Positions 1-7,247 of a stretch of DNA of 9,626 nt are shown here, one piece after another. Position 1 is the first letter of the stretch, and every line of letters starts with the position of its first letter. The stretch is from Lachnospiraceae bacterium (GTDB lineage Bacteria; Bacillota_A; Clostridia; Lachnospirales; Lachnospiraceae). Made by a program: the position numbers and the translations under genes. Under the pieces are notes generated by a model. That model searched no databases. It had not been told where the DNA came from and worked only from the letters and a program-made list of their open reading frames with translations. The stretch spans positions 1-9,626 of the forward strand of contig JAFZKM010000241.1 in the NCBI GenBank assembly GCA_017553665.1. Reading direction: 5' to 3'.

Positions 1-491
1 GCGATTCCTTCGTGATCCCGATGGCTGTCATCATCCTCGGAAGCGCGGTGGTTACGGGCATTTTCGGCTTTATGTATGACAAATACGGACGCAAGAGGTT
101 CTATTTCCCCGTGCTGTTCATGACGATTCTCGGTATCCTCTCGTTCTACTGCATACAGTATACCGAAGGCGCGATGCGCGGCCTGCTGCTGTACGGCGGC
201 GGAATAGTGATGATGGGCGGCCTGCTCTCGCTGCTCGCGGCGCTCAACGCGAATTTCCAGGACAATATCCCCGAGGGCAGTCAGGGAAGAGTGCAGGGCG
301 TCAGGATGTGCTTTACCGTGCTGATCCCGATGATCATTGGCCCCATCATCTCGCTCATACTCGGTCTGGACGCGATGGGCATCAACGGAAGCGACTTCGT
401 TCCTCCGTTCAGCCTCTATGCGGCGGCTGCCATCGTAGCGTCGATCGCGGTCATCCCGGTCACCGTTATCAGGCGCAAAGCCGCGCGTTAA
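1..491 (+). CDS. MFS transporter, C-terminal part (5' end outside window)
   Basis: The reading frame is open from the left edge (first full codon at 3) to TAA at 489-491, giving about 162 residues of an integral membrane transporter. Near the start, GFMYDKYGRKR (about bases 66-98) matches the major facilitator loop motif G-x-x-x-D-[RK]-x-G-R-[RK]. Because only about four hydrophobic segments follow, this is probably the second copy of the motif, between helices 8 and 9, and the rest is helices 9-12. Hydrophobic segments follow at YFPVLFMTILGILSFYC, then GLLLYGGGIVMMGGLLSLLA, then VLIPMIIGPIISLILGL, then SLYAAAAIVASIAVIPVTVI, and the tail RRKAAR is basic as expected for a cytoplasmic end. Substrate cannot be told from this fragment; a sugar or small organic solute is possible. 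GTG at 12 and ATG at 21 are internal codons, not the start. It probably belongs to a separate transcription unit upstream of the polA promoter. Confidence 0.85.
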   Translation, partial: DSFVIPMAVIILGSAVVTGIFGFMYDKYGRKRFYFPVLFMTILGILSFYCIQYTEGAMRGLLLYGGGIVMMGGLLSLLAALNANFQDNIPEGSQGRVQGVRMCFTVLIPMIIGPIISLILGLDAMGINGSDFVPPFSLYAAAAIVASIAVIPVTVIRRKAAR

Positions 492-499
492 GCTCGGCA

Positions 500-528
500 T
501 TGCATTGTATTATCCGTGATGGTATAAT
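500..528 (+). promoter_or_regulatory. Sigma-A-type promoter candidate for the polA gene run
   Basis: A perfect TATAAT lies at 523-528. Exactly 17 bases upstream, at 500-505, is TTGCAT, which keeps the TTG of the -35 consensus. Transcription would start near 535, about 50 bases before the polA start codon. It sits in the only sizeable break between genes, just after the transporter stop, so it is the natural promoter for polA and the closely packed genes after it. The weak -35 half makes the strength uncertain; transcript start mapping would settle it. Confidence 0.65.
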
Positions 529-535
529 AACAATG
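503..535. repeat. Imperfect inverted repeat overlapping the -10 box
   Basis: CATTGTATTAT (503-513) pairs with ATAATAACAATG (524-535), leaving one unpaired A at 530. The intervening bases are 514-523. The right arm contains most of the -10 element and the left arm overlaps the -35. It could be an operator for a dimeric regulator, or a hairpin at the 3' end of the transporter message. No T-run follows, so it is not a standard intrinsic terminator. AT-rich promoters give such dyads by chance fairly often. Confidence 0.4.
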
Positions 536-536
536 T

Positions 537-568
537 ATGACTATGCGTAAAAATGCAAGAATAGTCAT
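537..568 (+). promoter_or_regulatory. 5'-leader stem-loop ahead of polA
   Basis: ATGACTAT (537-544) and ATAGTCAT (561-568) form a perfect 8-base inverted repeat with a 16-base loop. If transcription starts near 535, this hairpin would sit at the very 5' end of the polA message and finish six bases before the G-run that serves as ribosome site. A role in message stability or in ribosome access is possible but inferred. The loop carries a smaller TGC/GCA pairing option. No downstream T-run follows directly, so an attenuator is unlikely. Confidence 0.4.
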
Positions 569-573
569 TAACC

Positions 574-586
574 GGGGGCAGTTTTG
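574..586 (+). promoter_or_regulatory. Ribosome site and TTG start of polA
   Basis: The run GGGGG at 574-578 lies five bases before TTG at 584. An in-frame stop (TAA, 569-571) leaves no room for an earlier start. The next ATG in frame (residue 27) would remove the metal-binding Asp of the DGSS motif at residues 9-12. TTG at 584 is therefore the best start. Non-consensus G-run plus TTG suggests modest initiation. Confidence 0.6.
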
Positions 587-3418
587 GACAAATACTTATT
601 GATCATAGACGGCTCGAGCCTGCTTTCGACACAGTTCTTCGGGAATCTTCCCGCGGAAGTGATGTTCGCGAAGACGGACGAGGACAAAGCAAAGTATTTT
701 TATAAAATAATGCAGACATCGAAGGGCGTATACACAAATGCGGTCTTCGGTTTCGTGCGTTCTCTGATGGCCATAATGAAGAATCAGAAGCCCGCGTATC
801 TCGCGGTAGCATGGGATATCAGCCGCAATACCTTCAGGCGTGAGCTGTATCCGGACTATAAGGCGAACAGGGGCGAGACGCTTGTTCCGCTGGCCGATCA
901 GTTCGGACTCTGTCAGGATGTCTTAAGGCGCATCGGAGTGCGTCAGTTCATGGATGAGCGCTTCGAGGCCGACGATTTCTGCGGGAGTCTTGCGGCACGT
1001 TTTGAAAAAGAGATACCTGTGCGCATCATGACCAAGGATAACGATTATCTCCAGCTGGTCACCGACCGCACGAATCTGTGGCTGATCCACGCGACGGCGA
1101 AGAAGACGGACGAGCTCTACGCGAAGTATAAGCTACCGAAGGACGGCAGCGCGGCGGACCGCAGCTTCCCGCTCACACCCGAGAGAGTGGTCTCGGAGTT
1201 CGGAGTGGAGCCCGCGTCGATCCCCGATCTTAAGGGACTTCAGGGCGATACGTCAGACAATATAAAGGGTGTTCCGGGCGTAGGACCTGCGACCGCGGTT
1301 GCCCTTATCGCGAAATATAAGACGGTCGAGGCGCTTTACGAGGCGATGGACGGCCTCGACGAGAAGGAACTCAAGGCTCTGGCCGCGTCCTGGAAGGATA
1401 TAGGCATTTCCCGTTCGCCCATCAACAATCTGCTGAAGACCGACGAGCATGAGCTGGTAGGGCATAAGGCGGCACTGCTCAGCAAGAAGCTCGCGACGAT
1501 AAAGCGGGACATCGATCTCGGGGACCTCAAACTTGAGGACCTTGCCGCGAATATTGACAATAACGCGGCTGCGGCCGTATTTGACGAGCTTGAGTTCAAG
1601 TCGCTCAAGCCGGATTTCGGAACCGAAACGAAGGCTGCCTCGTCTATTGATTATAAGGTTACGTCTGACCTGACCGAGATAGAGGAGCTGGTCGGACGCC
1701 TGACCGCGGCGAGTCTCGACGGAGCGAGACATACCGGGACCCATGTGGGCATCTCGTGTGTCGGAGACGCTTCGGGCGTACAGGGGATCGCGCTGACTCC
1801 CGGTGAGGAGGAGCATATCTTCATCAAGGCTGAGGGCTTTGTAAACGGAGCGTATCTGCTCGACATGCTGACGAGGCTTGATGATTCGGGCGTATGCCTT
1901 GCGGGCTTTGATATAAAGAGCATTGTAAAGACAGTGGGCTCGGAGGGCTTCATGGACGCGTTTGACGCGTCGGTGGCGGCTTATCTGCTCGATCCGCTTT
2001 CGGGCACTTATGACTCGGCAGCGGTTTATCACTTCGTGACCGGAGATGTAAGACCTTCGGCAAAGGAAGTACTGGGGAAGCTCAGCATCGGCGATGCTTA
2101 TAAGACGATACCCGACGAGGTCATCAGATTCGCGGTCTACGAGAGCGATTCGGCTTACCGCTGCTGCGGACCGCTCCGCGACAGGCTTAAGGAAACGGGC
2201 ATGGAGCGCATCTTTTACGATATCGAGATGCCGCTCGTGTATACGCTCGCAGGCATGGAGCGTGTCGGAGTCCGTGTAAGGCCCGACCTGCTCGAGAGCT
2301 TCGGAAAGAGCCTTGCGGCCGACATCGGGAGGATCGAGAACGAGATCTACGATTATGTCGGCGAGAAGTTCAATATAAATTCGCCCAAGCAGCTGGGCGC
2401 GATCCTCTTCGAGAAGCTGAGGCTCCCTCACGGGAAGAAGACCAAGAGCGGTTATTCTACTTCGGCCGAGGTACTCGAGGAGATCAAGATCGAGGATCCC
2501 GTGGTCGAGAAGATACTCGATTACAGGAAGCTTACAAAGCTTAAGTCCACCTACGCGGACGGACTGAACGACTATATTGAGGCGGACGGCAGGATCAGGA
2601 CTACCTTTAACCAGATGGTCACCGCTACGGGCAGGCTTTCGAGCACAGACCCGAACCTTCAGAACATACCGATCAGGACCGAGCTCGGAAGAGAGCTGCG
2701 CAAGGTTTTTGTTCCCGCGGACGGATGCCTGTTCGTGGACGCGGACTATTCACAGATAGAGCTCAGGATACTCGCTTCGCTCTCGGGTGACGAGAAGCTG
2801 ATCGCGGCGTATAAGGACGCGAAGGATATCCATCGCGCGACCGCCGCGGAGGTTTTCCATACTCCTTACGACGAGGTCACTCCTGAACTCAGATCGCGGG
2901 CGAAGGCGGTCAATTTCGGAATCGTTTACGGCATCAGCTCCTTCGGACTCAGCAACGGGCTGGGCATTTCGATCAAGGAGGCTGAAAAGTATATAGCGGA
3001 TTATTTTGAGACTTATCCGCAGATCAAGAAATATCTCGACGGACTTGTAAAGTCCGCGAGAGAAACGGGCTACGCGGTGACGGGCTTCGGAAGGAGACGC
3101 CCGATCCCCGAGCTTACCTCGCAGAATTTCATGCAGAGACAGTTCGGAGACCGCGCTGCGATGAATTCGCCCATACAGGGCACGGCAGCGGACATCATCA
3201 AGATCGCCATGATCCATGTCGACGCGAGACTGAGACGCGAGCTGCCCGCCGCGAAGCTGGTGCTTCAGGTGCACGACGAGCTGCTCGTCGAGACGCCTGC
3301 GGAACTTGCGGATGAGGTTAAAAAGATACTTACTGAGGAAATGCAGGGAGCGGCCGACATGGCGGTATCCCTCGAGGTCGGAATTGCGTCGGGACACGAC
3401 TGGTACGAGGCGCATTGA
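584..3418 (+). CDS. polA: DNA polymerase I
   Basis: This 944-residue cytoplasmic enzyme fills gaps and removes RNA primers during replication and repair. Residues 1-320 are the 5' nuclease. Its acidic metal ligands are visible as D9 (DGSS), D78, E128/D130/D131 (EADD), D152/D154 (KDNDY) and D222/D225 (GDTSDN), followed by the helix-hairpin-helix GVPGVG. Residues about 350-530 correspond to the 3' exonuclease fold, but the Asp-x-Glu of Exo I is absent, as are the Exo II Asp and the Exo III Tyr/Asp pair, so proofreading is predicted dead, as in many Gram-positive PolA proteins. Residues 545-944 are the polymerase: TGRLSSTDPNLQNIP, motif A DYSQIELR with D721, motif B with R770, K774, F778 and Y782, and motif C QVHDELL with D898. 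F778 matches the Phe of E. coli PolA. Compared with E. coli, the nuclease domain is about 19 residues longer between the first two Asp ligands and about 23 longer before GDTSDN. coaE follows after 19 bases. Confidence 0.97.
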   Translation: MDKYLLIIDGSSLLSTQFFGNLPAEVMFAKTDEDKAKYFYKIMQTSKGVYTNAVFGFVRSLMAIMKNQKPAYLAVAWDISRNTFRRELYPDYKANRGETLVPLADQFGLCQDVLRRIGVRQFMDERFEADDFCGSLAARFEKEIPVRIMTKDNDYLQLVTDRTNLWLIHATAKKTDELYAKYKLPKDGSAADRSFPLTPERVVSEFGVEPASIPDLKGLQGDTSDNIKGVPGVGPATAVALIAKYKTVEALYEAMDGLDEKELKALAASWKDIGISRSPINNLLKTDEHELVGHKAALLSKKLATIKRDIDLGDLKLEDLAANIDNNAAAAVFDELEFKSLKPDFGTETKAASSIDYKVTSDLTEIEELVGRLTAASLDGARHTGTHVGISCVGDASGVQGIALTPGEEEHIFIKAEGFVNGAYLLDMLTRLDDSGVCLAGFDIKSIVKTVGSEGFMDAFDASVAAYLLDPLSGTYDSAAVYHFVTGDVRPSAKEVLGKLSIGDAYKTIPDEVIRFAVYESDSAYRCCGPLRDRLKETGMERIFYDIEMPLVYTLAGMERVGVRVRPDLLESFGKSLAADIGRIENEIYDYVGEKFNINSPKQLGAILFEKLRLPHGKKTKSGYSTSAEVLEEIKIEDPVVEKILDYRKLTKLKSTYADGLNDYIEADGRIRTTFNQMVTATGRLSSTDPNLQNIPIRTELGRELRKVFVPADGCLFVDADYSQIELRILASLSGDEKLIAAYKDAKDIHRATAAEVFHTPYDEVTPELRSRAKAVNFGIVYGISSFGLSNGLGISIKEAEKYIADYFETYPQIKKYLDGLVKSARETGYAVTGFGRRRPIPELTSQNFMQRQFGDRAAMNSPIQGTAADIIKIAMIHVDARLRRELPAAKLVLQVHDELLVETPAELADEVKKILTEEMQGAADMAVSLEVGIASGHDWYEAH

Positions 3419-3437
3419 TGCGCGTTAGGATCTGATT

Positions 3438-4067
3438 ATGAGAGTGATTGGCTTGACCGGCGGCGTCGGAAGCGGGAAATCTTATGTCGCGGGAGTGATA
3501 TGCAGATATTTCCCGGTTATCCACATAAACACGGACGACATCGCGCGCCGGCAGATGATGAAGGGCGGACCGTCGTACGCGCTTGTGCTCGAATGGCTCG
3601 GGGACGGGATCCTCGCGCCGAACGGCGAGATAAACAGAAAGCAGCTTGCGGACATTGTTTTCAACGATGACGAGAAGCTTAAAAAGCTGAATTCGATCAC
3701 GCATCCTCTTGTTACGAAAGAGGTCATGCGTATCATCGATCTGGTGGACCGGGGCGATGTCATGAGTCTGATGTACGGACGCCCCATGAAATACAAGGCC
3801 GTGCTCGTAGAGACGGCGATATTGAAGGAAGCGGGGTATGACGCTTTCTGCACCGACATCTGGTATGTTTACGCGCCTAAGGAGGAGCGTATCGGAAGGC
3901 TGATCCTTTCGAGAGGCTACACCAGGGAATACGCGGAATCGGTGATCTCCTCACAGGCAGACGATGAGGAATACAAGTCATACTGCACGGGCGTGATCGA
4001 CAATCACGACGGCATAGAGGGCGGAAGAGTCCTCGCTCAGGTGAGAGCCCTGATGGAAAATGAATAA
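3438..4067 (+). CDS. coaE: Dephospho-CoA kinase
   Basis: This 209-residue kinase phosphorylates the 3' hydroxyl of dephospho-CoA with ATP, the last step of coenzyme A synthesis, in the cytoplasm. The P-loop GGVGSGKS is at residues 8-15. D33, in NTDDIAR (31-37), matches the second Asp of the usual D-A-D; the first is Asn here. Other family marks are NGEINRKQL (62-70), VFNDDEKLKKLN, the HP pair at 89-90, the basic lid around R151-R159 with YTREYAES, SSQAD (171-175) and VIDN (186-189). The substrate-site segment usually written PLLFE is VETAILKEAGYD (124-135), the form I associate with clostridial CoaE; it follows a somewhat long linker (102-120). The ATG at 3438 is preceded by AGGA (3427-3430) at seven bases. 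Next to polA is a common position for coaE in Gram-positive bacteria. Confidence 0.93.
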   Translation: MRVIGLTGGVGSGKSYVAGVICRYFPVIHINTDDIARRQMMKGGPSYALVLEWLGDGILAPNGEINRKQLADIVFNDDEKLKKLNSITHPLVTKEVMRIIDLVDRGDVMSLMYGRPMKYKAVLVETAILKEAGYDAFCTDIWYVYAPKEERIGRLILSRGYTREYAESVISSQADDEEYKSYCTGVIDNHDGIEGGRVLAQVRALMENE

Positions 4068-4088
4068 AAACTTTCGGAGGCAGCGGTA

Positions 4089-6098
4089 ATGAACGAACAG
4101 CTTGTATTCGGTTTGGATATCGGAACACGAAGCATTGTGGGCACAGTCGGCTACAGACGGCATTCGCACGATTTTACGATCGTGGCGCAGTCGGTGCGTT
4201 TTCATGAGACCAGATCCATGCTGGACGGACAGATCCATGACATTAACGCGGTCGCGGGCACGATAGGCGAGGTACGCCGCGAGCTCGAACAGAAGCTTAA
4301 CATCAAGCTTTCGGATGTCTGCATCGCCGCAGCGGGACGCGTGCTCAAGACCATGCAGGTCAGGACCGATTACGAACTCGGTGACGAGATGGTGATCACG
4401 GATGAGCTGATCCGTTCGATGGAGCTGATCGGCGTTGAGCAGGCTCATGAGGAACTGAGGAAAAAGGTTGACTCCACTTTCTTCTGCGTAGATCATTCCG
4501 TTATCAAGTATTACCTCGGCGATATCCCGATCACGAACCTTGAAGGCCATAAGGGCCGCAGGATCGGCGCGGACATCATCGCGACCTTCCTTCCGCAGGA
4601 CGTTATCGACGGCCTCTACGCAGCTACGCAGAGAGCAAATCTTAACGTTGTAAACCTTACGCTCGAGCCCATCGCGGCGATCAATGTCGCGATACCCGAG
4701 AAGTTCAGACTGCTGAACCTGGCGCTCGTCGATATCGGCGCCGGAACATCCGATATTTGTATAACCAAGGGCGGTTCGGTAACCGCTTACGGCATGCTGC
4801 CGAAGGCAGGAGATTACCTGACCGAAGCGATCATGCAGAAATACCTTGTCGAGTTCAAGACCGCCGAGGAGATCAAGATCGCCCTTTCGGCAAAGAAGAA
4901 GAAAATACCTTACCGCGACATCATGGGACTTAAGCAAAACGTTTCCGCAGATGATGTCAGGAATACGATAGACAGCGCAGTGGGAGACCTGGCGACCGGC
5001 ATCGCGAAGCAGATCTGCGAACTGAACGGCGGCAAGCCCGTAAGCGCGATCTTCCTTGTCGGCGGCGGCGGAAAGGTTCCCGGATTTACCGACAGACTCG
5101 CTGCTGCAGCGAAGCTCGCGAAGGAGCGCGTGGCGCTCAGGGGTGATGAGGTGCTCGGCGAGATCCGTTTCCTTGAGAACGACATCGTTAAGGATTCGAC
5201 GCTGATCACGCCCATCGGTATCTGCCTCAACTACTACGAACAGAACAACAACTTTGTATTTGTAAAGTGCAACGGCGATCTCGTGAAGCTTTATGACAAT
5301 GGCAGGCTGACCGTTATGGACGCGGCGGCCGGAGTAGGCTTCCCGAACGAGAAGCTCTTCCCCCGCAGGGGAAAGGAGCTGGAGTTCAGCGTGAACGGCC
5401 AGAGAAGGCTCATCAGGGGCGAACCCGGAGAGTCGGCGATCGTTACGGTCAACGGCAATCCCGCGTCGGTTTCATCGCCGATCATCAGGAACGATATCAT
5501 CGAGATCAAAGAATCGACCGCAGGACCGGACGCTCACGCGGCGATCTCGGATATCGCGGAAGCCGGAAGGAGCATCAGCTTCTATGTTAACGGCAAGAGG
5601 ATCATCTGCCCGAGACTTGTTTACCGGGGCAATGAGTGCGTGACCGAGGGCACCGAGATCAGGAACGGCGATGATATCAAGGTCCTCGACTACTATACGG
5701 TCGATAAGCTGATCGAATACATGGATGTCGCGAGGGAAGGCACCGTGCTGGTCAACAACATCATTGCTCTCGGCAATGAAAAGGTCTACGAGAATTTCTC
5801 GGTGGATTTCGGCATCGCGGCGGAAGAATACAGACGCGAGGAAGAACCGAAGGCAGTACCTGCCGCGGCTCCCGAGGAGAAAAAGACAGTCAATCCCGTG
5901 ACCGTTATCGTAAACGGTCAGCCCGTGGTGATCACAGGACGCGAGAAGTACAGGCTTGTAGATGTTCTTGATTTCTATGAGTTCGATACCTCGGGACATT
6001 CGGGCAATGAAGCCGTGATCCGCGTGAACGGAAAGCCGGCTGACTTTACCGCGCCGGTCGGCGAGAACTCGCAGATCGAGCTTTACTGGAAGAAATAA
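4089..6098 (+). CDS. FtsA-like actin-fold ATPase with C-terminal beta-grasp-like repeats
   Basis: At 669 residues this is far longer than classical FtsA (about 420). Residues 1-380 look like the FtsA/PilM actin fold: phosphate-1 loop GLDIGTRSIVGTV (8-20), an SHS2-like insert around 45-100, phosphate-2 loop LVDIGAGTSD (213-222) and adenosine motif LVGGGGKVPGF (323-333), with TPIGICL (374-380) closing the fold. Residues about 388-474, 495-575 and 603-668 are beta-rich and carry repeated N-G hairpin motifs (394-396, 435-437, 454-456, 500-502, 555-557, 608-610, 646-648), suggesting ThiS/ubiquitin-like beta-grasp units. A Pro/Glu/Ala-rich linker lies at about 576-602. There is no C-terminal amphipathic membrane helix of the FtsA type; the protein ends IELYWKK. 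It has no signal peptide, so it is cytoplasmic. CGGAGG (4075-4080) supports the ATG at 4089. Function is inferred as a polymerising or scaffold ATPase in division or envelope work; a PilM/EutJ-like role cannot be excluded. It should not be named ftsA without further support. Confidence 0.85.
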   Translation: MNEQLVFGLDIGTRSIVGTVGYRRHSHDFTIVAQSVRFHETRSMLDGQIHDINAVAGTIGEVRRELEQKLNIKLSDVCIAAAGRVLKTMQVRTDYELGDEMVITDELIRSMELIGVEQAHEELRKKVDSTFFCVDHSVIKYYLGDIPITNLEGHKGRRIGADIIATFLPQDVIDGLYAATQRANLNVVNLTLEPIAAINVAIPEKFRLLNLALVDIGAGTSDICITKGGSVTAYGMLPKAGDYLTEAIMQKYLVEFKTAEEIKIALSAKKKKIPYRDIMGLKQNVSADDVRNTIDSAVGDLATGIAKQICELNGGKPVSAIFLVGGGGKVPGFTDRLAAAAKLAKERVALRGDEVLGEIRFLENDIVKDSTLITPIGICLNYYEQNNNFVFVKCNGDLVKLYDNGRLTVMDAAAGVGFPNEKLFPRRGKELEFSVNGQRRLIRGEPGESAIVTVNGNPASVSSPIIRNDIIEIKESTAGPDAHAAISDIAEAGRSISFYVNGKRIICPRLVYRGNECVTEGTEIRNGDDIKVLDYYTVDKLIEYMDVAREGTVLVNNIIALGNEKVYENFSVDFGIAAEEYRREEEPKAVPAAAPEEKKTVNPVTVIVNGQPVVITGREKYRLVDVLDFYEFDTSGHSGNEAVIRVNGKPADFTAPVGENSQIELYWKK

Positions 6099-6101
6099 TG
6101 T

Positions 6102-6120
6102 AAGGAGTTTTGTTCAAGTG
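6102..6120 (+). promoter_or_regulatory. Ribosome site and GTG start of the walJ-like gene
   Basis: AAGGAG at 6102-6107 is a strong Shine-Dalgarno match, ten bases before GTG at 6118. Translation from this GTG begins EFCALASGSSGN after the first Met, which is where WalJ/YycJ family proteins normally begin, so GTG is chosen over any internal ATG. Confidence 0.75.
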
Positions 6121-6906
6121 GAATTCTGTGCGCTGGCAAGCGGCAGCAGCGGAAATTGCATCTATGTGGGTGCGGGGGGATCGAAGCTGCTCGTCGATGC
6201 CGGGATAAGTTGTAAAAAGATCGCGGAGGGGCTTGCCTCCCTCGGGATCGATCCGGGTGAGATACAGGGGATACTGATCACCCACGATCATTGCGATCAC
6301 ATACAGGGAGCGGCTGTATTCGCGCGTAAATATAATGTGCCTTTATACGCCACGCCCCTTACGATGGAGTATATATGCAAAAAGGCCGTAAGCGCGCCGG
6401 GACCGCAGCTGCGGAGGCTTGTAGATCCCGATGAGGATTTCTCCGTCGGGGAGATACATGTGCGGCCGTTCAGGATATCGCATGACGCGCTTGACCCCGT
6501 GAGCTACACTGTGGAGGCGGACGGCCAGAAGATCGGTTTCGCGACCGACCTCGGAGTCTATGACGGACATACGGTTGAGGCGCTCTCGGACTGTGACGCG
6601 CTCTACATCGAGGCCAATCATGACGTCAATATGCTGATGCTGGGGAGTTATTCGTACTCCACGAAGCTCAGGATCAATTCTCCGCTCGGGCACCTCTCGA
6701 ACGAGGACTGCGCGGCCCTGATCCTGCGTGTGCGCACCGAAAAGCTCAGACACGTTGTTCTCGGGCACATCAGCAAGGAGAACAATCTCGAGGAACTGGC
6801 CTATGAGACGGTCAGGCAGGCGCTCTGCGCGGATAAGAGGTTTGAGACCGAAACGCAGCTTATGGTAGCTAACCGCTACGATCCGAGCATGCTCATTCGA
6901 ATGTAA
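6118..6906 (+). CDS. walJ: WalJ/YycJ-type metallo-beta-lactamase-fold hydrolase
   Basis: This 262-residue cytoplasmic protein has the full set of dinuclear metal ligands of the metallo-beta-lactamase fold: THDHCDH with H56, H58, D60 and H61, H122 in RISHD, D144 in FATDLG, and H217 in LGHISKENN. The N-terminal LASGSSGN (7-13) and the EANHD (165-169) and GHLSN (191-195) segments are typical of the WalJ (YycJ) family rather than of lactamases or RNase J. The family is thought to act on nucleic acid as an exonuclease. In Bacillus and streptococci it sits with the WalRK cell-wall regulators and has been linked to coordinating division with DNA replication. Here it follows the FtsA-like gene by 19 bases and no WalRK genes are present, so its partner context differs from the classical one. 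The exact substrate is not shown by sequence. Confidence 0.9.
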   Translation: MEFCALASGSSGNCIYVGAGGSKLLVDAGISCKKIAEGLASLGIDPGEIQGILITHDHCDHIQGAAVFARKYNVPLYATPLTMEYICKKAVSAPGPQLRRLVDPDEDFSVGEIHVRPFRISHDALDPVSYTVEADGQKIGFATDLGVYDGHTVEALSDCDALYIEANHDVNMLMLGSYSYSTKLRINSPLGHLSNEDCAALILRVRTEKLRHVVLGHISKENNLEELAYETVRQALCADKRFETETQLMVANRYDPSMLIRM

Positions 6907-6926
6907 AAGGAAAGGGATAAAGAGCA

Positions 6927-7199
6927 ATGAAAAAGGTTATTATTACTGTTGTCGGTAAGGATTCGGTAGGGATCATCGCAAAGGTCTGCACATATCTTGC
7001 AGCCCATCGCATCAATATTCTTGATATTTCGCAGACCATCGTTTCGGGGTATTTCAACATGATGATGATCGCGGACATGGCTGATTCGGACCGCCATTTT
7101 GAGGAAGCGGAGACCGACCTTGAGGCTCTCGGCAGCGAGATCGGATGCAGCATCAAGATCCAGAGAGAAGAGATATTTGATATGATGCATCGTATTTAA
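6927..7199 (+). CDS. ACT-domain protein, UPF0237 family
   Basis: At 90 residues it is essentially a single ACT domain: beta strand KKVIITVVG (2-10), the ligand-loop KDSVGIIAKV (11-20), strand INILDISQTIV (29-39), GYFNMMMIADM (41-51) and a helix with EEAETDLEALGSEIG. ACT domains bind amino acids or other small metabolites and usually act as dimers. The short UPF0237 proteins resemble the GcvR-type ACT domain but carry no enzyme. The purine-rich stretch at 6908-6916 ahead of ATG 6927 serves as ribosome site. The gene lies 48 bases before the UPF0210 gene; this pair is adjacent in many Firmicutes, which suggests that the ACT protein senses a metabolite for its partner. That role is inference. 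Confidence 0.92.
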   Translation: MKKVIITVVGKDSVGIIAKVCTYLAAHRINILDISQTIVSGYFNMMMIADMADSDRHFEEAETDLEALGSEIGCSIKIQREEIFDMMHRI

Positions 7200-7204
7200 T
7201 TGCT

Positions 7205-7228
7205 CACGAGATGATGCACGAGATGACG
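7205..7228. repeat. 12-base tandem duplication between the ACT and UPF0210 genes
   Basis: CACGAGATGATG (7205-7216) is followed directly by CACGAGATGACG (7217-7228), differing at one base. It sits upstream of the AAGGAG ribosome site (7234-7239) of the next gene and makes this the longest gap in the gene run. It may be simple slippage; it has no obvious hairpin or terminator shape. Confidence 0.6.
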
Positions 7229-7247
7229 CAAACAAGGAGCGAAAGCA

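Noticed and set aside
503..535. Intrinsic terminator for the transporter gene
   Set aside because: A stem is possible but it is AT-rich with a bulge, and no T-run follows, so I list it only as an inverted repeat.
533..550. Mini-frame MYDYA ending at TAA, possible leader peptide
   Set aside because: The ATG lies at or before the predicted transcript start, has no ribosome site, and the codons show no attenuation-type run.
308..550. Second + strand frame overlapping the transporter end
   Set aside because: It is out of frame with the transporter, is rich in Arg/His, and has no domain or ribosome site.
1253..2431. Long antisense open frame (392 residues) opposite polA
   Set aside because: It lies wholly inside polA, is rich in Arg/Leu/Ile from the reverse complement of the biased sense codons, and resembles no family I recognise. 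It is a codon-bias shadow.
2750..3415. Antisense open frame (221 residues) over the polymerase domain
   Set aside because: It covers the highly conserved motifs A, B and C of polA on the other strand, and its composition is a mirror of the sense codons.
3801..3842. Possible loss of the CoaE substrate motif (PLLFE replaced)
   Set aside because: ETAILKEAGYD aligns with the E-A-A-L-L-I-E-x-G-Y form I recall from clostridial CoaE, and all other motifs are intact, so the enzyme is probably active.
3978..4937. Antisense open frame (319 residues) over the coaE end and the FtsA-like gene
   Set aside because: It crosses two well-supported sense genes, has no recognisable domain, and is explained by GC-rich codon bias.
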